Shown here piece by piece: positions 5,621 to 8,120 of a stretch of DNA of 8,120 nt (position 1 is the stretch's first letter; each line of letters starts with the position of its first letter). Below the pieces are notes generated by a model. That model was not told the origin of the DNA. It worked only from the letters and a program-made list of their open reading frames with translations, and made no database searches. Source of the DNA: Caulobacteraceae bacterium (GTDB lineage: Bacteria; Pseudomonadota; Alphaproteobacteria; Caulobacterales; Caulobacteraceae). Location of the stretch: positions 1-8,120 of the forward strand of contig JADZBR010000064.1 in NCBI GenBank assembly GCA_020852035.1, in the 5' to 3' direction. Position numbers and translations under genes: made by a program.

Positions 5621-6499
5621 ATGAACGCCCACGCCACGGTCGATGCGACGACCACCGACTGGACCTGCTTCAACGTCGCCATCGAGGACAAGGTCGCCCA
5701 CATCCAGATGAAGCGGCCCGAAGCGATGAACTCGATGATCCGCGAGTTCTGGCGGGAACTGCCGGCGATCATCCGCGACATCGACGACAACGCCCGGGCG
5801 CGGGCCATCGTCATCTCCTCCACCGGCAAGCACTTCTGCTCGGGCATGGACCTGGCGGTGTTCACCACGCCCGCCCCCAACGCCCCGGCCACGCCGCCGG
5901 CCGACCGGCACCTGGCCGGGGAGGCCTCGCGCTACAACCTGCGCGCCCTGCAGGACACCTTTACCTGCCTCGACGAGGCGCGGATGCCGGTGATCGCGGC
6001 GCTGCACGGCGGGGTGATCGGCGGGGCGGTCGACATGATCAGCGCCTGCGACATCCGCTACTGCGCCGCCGACGCCTTCTTCTGCATCCAGGAGATCAAC
6101 ATCGGCATGACCGCCGACGTCGGCACCTTCCCGCGCCTGTGCAAGCTGATCCCCGAAGGCTGGGTGCGCGAACTGGCCTACACCGGCCGCCGGATGCCGG
6201 CGCAGACGGCGCTGCGCATCGGCCTGGTCAACGAGGTGCTGCCCGACCACGAGGCGGTGGTGGCCCATGCGCTGGCGACGGCGCGGGAGATCGCGTCGAA
6301 GTCGCCGCTGGCGGTGACCGGCTCGAAGGTGATGATCAACTACGCCCGCGACCACACCATCAAGGACGGGCTGGACTACATCCAGGTGTGGAACCCCGGC
6401 ATGTTCGCCACCTCGCACATGGCCGAGGCGTTCAAGGCCAAGGCCGAGAAGCGCGAGCCGGACTTCCCCGATCTCGCGCCCGTCCGGCGGGGGATGTAG
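5621..6499 (+). CDS. Crotonase-family protein, probable delta(3,5)-delta(2,4)-dienoyl-CoA isomerase (ECH1-like)
   Basis: Predicted 292-aa enoyl-CoA hydratase/isomerase superfamily enzyme. The first oxyanion-hole motif is HFCSGMDL (71-78), and the second lies in HGGVIGGAVD (129-138). Three acidic residues match the catalytic set of mammalian ECH1 in identity and spacing: D138 (AVDMISACDIRYC), E158 (IQEINIG) and D166 (TADVGTF). The 20- and 8-residue spacings equal D176/E196/D204 of rat ECH1. SKSPLAV (226-232), YARDHTIKDGLDYI (241-254) and WNPGM (257-261) also resemble ECH1. That enzyme moves conjugated double bonds so unsaturated fatty acyl-CoAs can go through beta-oxidation. GGGAG lies 6 nt before the ATG. 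ybaL ends 53 bp upstream, and readthrough from it is possible. It could instead act on another acyl-CoA; the superfamily call is firm. Confidence 0.92.
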   Translation: MNAHATVDATTTDWTCFNVAIEDKVAHIQMKRPEAMNSMIREFWRELPAIIRDIDDNARARAIVISSTGKHFCSGMDLAVFTTPAPNAPATPPADRHLAGEASRYNLRALQDTFTCLDEARMPVIAALHGGVIGGAVDMISACDIRYCAADAFFCIQEINIGMTADVGTFPRLCKLIPEGWVRELAYTGRRMPAQTALRIGLVNEVLPDHEAVVAHALATAREIASKSPLAVTGSKVMINYARDHTIKDGLDYIQVWNPGMFATSHMAEAFKAKAEKREPDFPDLAPVRRGM

Positions 6500-6503
6500 G
6501 CGC

Positions 6504-7547
6504 CTAGAGCCAGCCGGCGCTGATGAAGCCGACCTTCTCCTTCACCTCGCGCAGGGTGGGGGCGGCGATGGCGCGGGCGTGCTCGCCGCCGGCCTTCAGG
6601 ATTCGGTCGAGTTCGGCCGGGTCGGCCATCAGCCGCCGCATTTCCGCGCCCACCGGGCCGAGCTTGGCGACGGCGAGGTCGGCGAGCTTGGGCTTGAAAG
6701 CCCCGAAGCCCTGGCCGGCGAACTCGGCCAGCACCTGAACATCCGTCCGGCCGTCGAGGGCGGCGTAGATGCCCACGAGATTGCGGGCCTCCGGGCGTTC
6801 CTTCAGCTCGTCCAGCGTCTCCGGCAGCGGCTCGGGATCGGTGCGCGCCTTCCTGATCTTGTTGGCGATGGCCTCCTCGTCGTCGAGCAGGTTGATGCGC
6901 GAGAGGTCCGAGGGGTCGGACTTCGACATCTTCGCCGAACCGTCGCGCAGGGACATGATCCGCGCGCCCGGCCCCTCGATCAGCGGGTCGGTCAGCGGGA
7001 AGAAGCCCGGCGCACCGAAATCGTGGTTGAACTTGCCGGCGACGTCGCGGGTCAGCTCCAGGTGCTGCTTCTGGTCTTCGCCGACCGGCACATGGGTGGC
7101 CTTGTAGATCAGGATGTCGGCGGCCTGCAGCACCGGGTAGGTGTAGAGGCCGACGCTGGCGCGCTCCTTGTGCTTGCCGCTCTTCTCCTTGAACTGGGTC
7201 ATCCGGTCGAGCCAGCCGAGGCGGGCGACGCAGTTGAAGATCCAGGCGAGCTCGGCGTGCTCGGGCACGGCCGACTGCGGGAAGATGGTGGCCACCTTCG
7301 GGTCGAGCCCCGAGGCGATATAGGCGGCGGCGATCTCGCGGGTCTGGGCGGCGAGCAGGGCCGGGTCCTGGAAGACGGTGATGGCGTGCAGGTCGGCGAC
7401 GAAGATCAGGGTCTTCATCTCGTGCTGCAGGCGGGCGAACTTCACCAGGGCGCCGAGGTAGTTGCCGAGGTGCAGGGCGCCGGAGGGCTGGACGCCGGAA
7501 AGCACGCGCTTGGGGCCCGCGTAGGGGGCGGGGGTCTGGTCGGTCAT
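6504..7547 (-). CDS. trpS: Tryptophanyl-tRNA synthetase
   Basis: Complete 347-aa class I aminoacyl-tRNA synthetase that charges tRNA-Trp with tryptophan in the cytoplasm. The HIGH-type signature is PSGALHLGNYLGA (21-33, with HLGN at 26-29) and the KMSKS loop is exact at 206-210. Typical TrpRS segments are RVLSGVQPSG (14-23), DRMTQFKEKS (114-123), YPVLQAADILIY (137-148) and PVGEDQKQHLELTRD (154-168). Length matches bacterial TrpRS. Upstream on the same strand lie a possible small ORF and murJ, so it is probably the last gene of that operon. The ribosome binding site is weak (AAGTGA). Its stop is 4 bp from the stop of the convergent crotonase gene. No tRNA-like T-box or Trp-rich leader was found before it. 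Confidence 0.98.
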   Translation of the reverse strand: MTDQTPAPYAGPKRVLSGVQPSGALHLGNYLGALVKFARLQHEMKTLIFVADLHAITVFQDPALLAAQTREIAAAYIASGLDPKVATIFPQSAVPEHAELAWIFNCVARLGWLDRMTQFKEKSGKHKERASVGLYTYPVLQAADILIYKATHVPVGEDQKQHLELTRDVAGKFNHDFGAPGFFPLTDPLIEGPGARIMSLRDGSAKMSKSDPSDLSRINLLDDEEAIANKIRKARTDPEPLPETLDELKERPEARNLVGIYAALDGRTDVQVLAEFAGQGFGAFKPKLADLAVAKLGPVGAEMRRLMADPAELDRILKAGGEHARAIAAPTLREVKEKVGFISAGWL

Positions 7548-7551
7548 CGGA

Positions 7552-7704
7552 TCACTTCATGAGCGGGGCCGCCGGAGGCGGCGCAAGGTCGGAACGCCCG
7601 GCGAAGGGCCGGGTGCGGAAGAGGGTCAGGCCTTGAAGGCCCGCCATCGCCAGTTCTGTCCGCGGATCGACATGGGCGGGCTGATACTCCGGCGGCCCGG
7701 TCAC
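7552..7704 (-). CDS. Possible small 50-aa protein between murJ and trpS
   Basis: A GTG at 7704 overlaps the murJ stop as GTGA, the usual form of translational coupling. The frame runs 50 codons to a TGA at 7552-7554, 4 nt before the trpS start. The peptide begins VTGPPEYQPAHVDPRTELAM and ends DLAPPPAAPLMK; it has no recognised domain, signal peptide or membrane span. By my count the third codon position is about 80% GC and the second about 56%, the coding-like direction for this genome. Against it: no Shine-Dalgarno, short length, and two GC-rich hairpins inside it. It could equally be an untranslated spacer or leader. Function unknown. Confidence 0.38.
   Translation of the reverse strand: MTGPPEYQPAHVDPRTELAMAGLQGLTLFRTRPFAGRSDLAPPPAAPLMK
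7568..7613 (-). other. Two GC-rich hairpins upstream of trpS
   Basis: On the minus strand, CCCGGC-CCTTC-GCCGGG (7613-7597) and GCCGCC-TCC-GGCGGC (7582-7568) each form a perfect 6-bp stem. The second ends 20 nt before the trpS ATG. Neither is followed by a T-run. They may slow readthrough from murJ, affect trpS translation, or be chance in GC-rich DNA. Confidence 0.35.
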
Positions 7705-8120
7705 GGCAAGGGCGCGGGCGGCGGGTCGGAGCGGCGGCGGGCCAGCGCCGCGCGGGCCTCGGCCGGCGTCAGGCCGCCGAAGGCGAACAGCAGCAGCGGG
7801 TAGAGCGCGACCCCCGCGGCGCTGATCAGGAGGACGCCGATCTCCTTCGGTCCAACGACGGGAAGCGCCAAGGCGCCCAGCGCCGTCTCCAGGTCGCTCC
7901 TGAACATGTCGGCGACGAAGACAAGGCCGCCCAGCGCCAGGCTGGCGAGCGCGACGCGGGCCATCTTCGACCAGGCGCGGGCCGAGGGGCGGTAGTCGCC
8001 GCGCCGGGCCAGCGCCAGCGCCATCTGGGCGACGGTGATCCAGGCCGCCGCGCTGGTGGCGATGGCCAGGCCCTGGATGCCGATCACGGCGAAGAGGGCG
8101 AGGCCCAGGGCGATGTTCAC
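7701..8120 (-). CDS. murJ: Lipid II flippase MurJ (MviN), C-terminal part only
   Basis: The last 139 codons and stop of a gene that starts outside the window; the GTG at 8120 is an internal Val codon, not a start. MurJ moves lipid-linked peptidoglycan precursor across the inner membrane. The visible part begins NIALGLALFAVIGIQGLA, the conserved region of the late MurJ helices, followed by ATSAAAWITVAQMALAL, a basic loop (ARRGDYRPSARAW), and helices near 53-71 (ARVALASLALGGLVFVADM) and 93-114 (GVLLISAAGVALYPLLLFAF). It ends in a Pro/Arg-rich tail (RRRSDPPPAPLP). The stop overlaps a GTG that opens a possible small ORF, and trpS follows on the same strand, suggesting one operon. Family call rests on recall of the C-terminal pattern and on the murJ-trpS neighbourhood. 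Confidence 0.85.
   Translation of the reverse strand: MNIALGLALFAVIGIQGLAIATSAAAWITVAQMALALARRGDYRPSARAWSKMARVALASLALGGLVFVADMFRSDLETALGALALPVVGPKEIGVLLISAAGVALYPLLLFAFGGLTPAEARAALARRRSDPPPAPLP

Noticed and set aside
5621..6499. Crotonase read as a plain enoyl-CoA hydratase
   Set aside because: The Asp-Glu-Asp set at 138, 158 and 166 fits ECH1 dienoyl-CoA isomerase spacing better than the Glu-Glu pair of hydratases.
6579..7562. 327-codon plus-strand frame opposite trpS
   Set aside because: Antisense shadow rich in Gly, Val, Glu and Leu; trpS on the minus strand has exact signatures.
7548..7700. Tryptophan-responsive leader (T-box or Trp-codon attenuator) before trpS
   Set aside because: The small frame here has no Trp codon, no T-box-like motif was seen, and the hairpins lack a T-run.
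1..8120. tRNA, rRNA, CRISPR array, insertion sequence, phage or toxin-antitoxin content
   Set aside because: None seen on either strand. The small HTH protein resembles some antitoxins, but its neighbours are a desaturase and an antiporter, not a toxin.

Overview
The window is high-GC DNA with GC-rich third codon positions. Three things point to an alphaproteobacterium, most likely Caulobacterales (Caulobacter/Phenylobacterium-like): the protein sequences, the murJ-trpS gene order, and an intergenic repeat of the GTCATCCTGAGG...GTCTCGAAGG kind. The placement is inference from recall, not a database result. No rRNA, tRNA, CRISPR, transposase, phage or plasmid gene was seen. Most of the window is ordinary chromosomal content.

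Layout. (1) 25-1928: an HxlR-family regulator on the minus strand is divergent from a two-gene plus-strand operon. That operon encodes an SDR-fold protein and a DsbA-fold 2-hydroxychromene-2-carboxylate isomerase/kappa-GST-like protein. The 88-bp divergent region holds two 14-bp direct repeats that look like an operator. (2) 1929-2187: a 259-bp gap between convergent genes. It carries a long imperfect inverted repeat and a perfect 18-bp palindrome, and no gene. (3) 2188-3552: a membrane fatty-acid desaturase lies downstream of a small HTH regulator, both on the minus strand. (4) 3553-5567: divergent from the HTH gene is ybaL, a Kef-type CPA2 cation/proton antiporter with an RCK domain and an extra C-terminal domain. 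A 9-bp direct repeat in the divergent promoter overlaps the ybaL ribosome binding site. (5) 5621-6499: a crotonase closely resembling dienoyl-CoA isomerase (ECH1). (6) 6504-8120, minus strand: the 3' end of murJ, then a possible 50-codon ORF joined to it by a GTGA overlap, then trpS, which meets the crotonase gene stop-to-stop with only 4 bp between.

How the genes fit together. The HxlR-SDR-DsbA-like unit looks like a locally controlled module of the kind that responds to electrophiles, aldehydes or thiol stress. The desaturase and the dienoyl-CoA isomerase act at opposite ends of unsaturated fatty-acid metabolism, but nothing in the DNA ties them together. murJ and trpS are housekeeping genes.

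The points most worth a second look are the SDR's substituted catalytic positions, the C-terminal domain on YbaL, the two candidate operators, the small coupled ORF between murJ and trpS, and the structured inverted repeat. I see no clear evidence of a wholly new multi-gene system.
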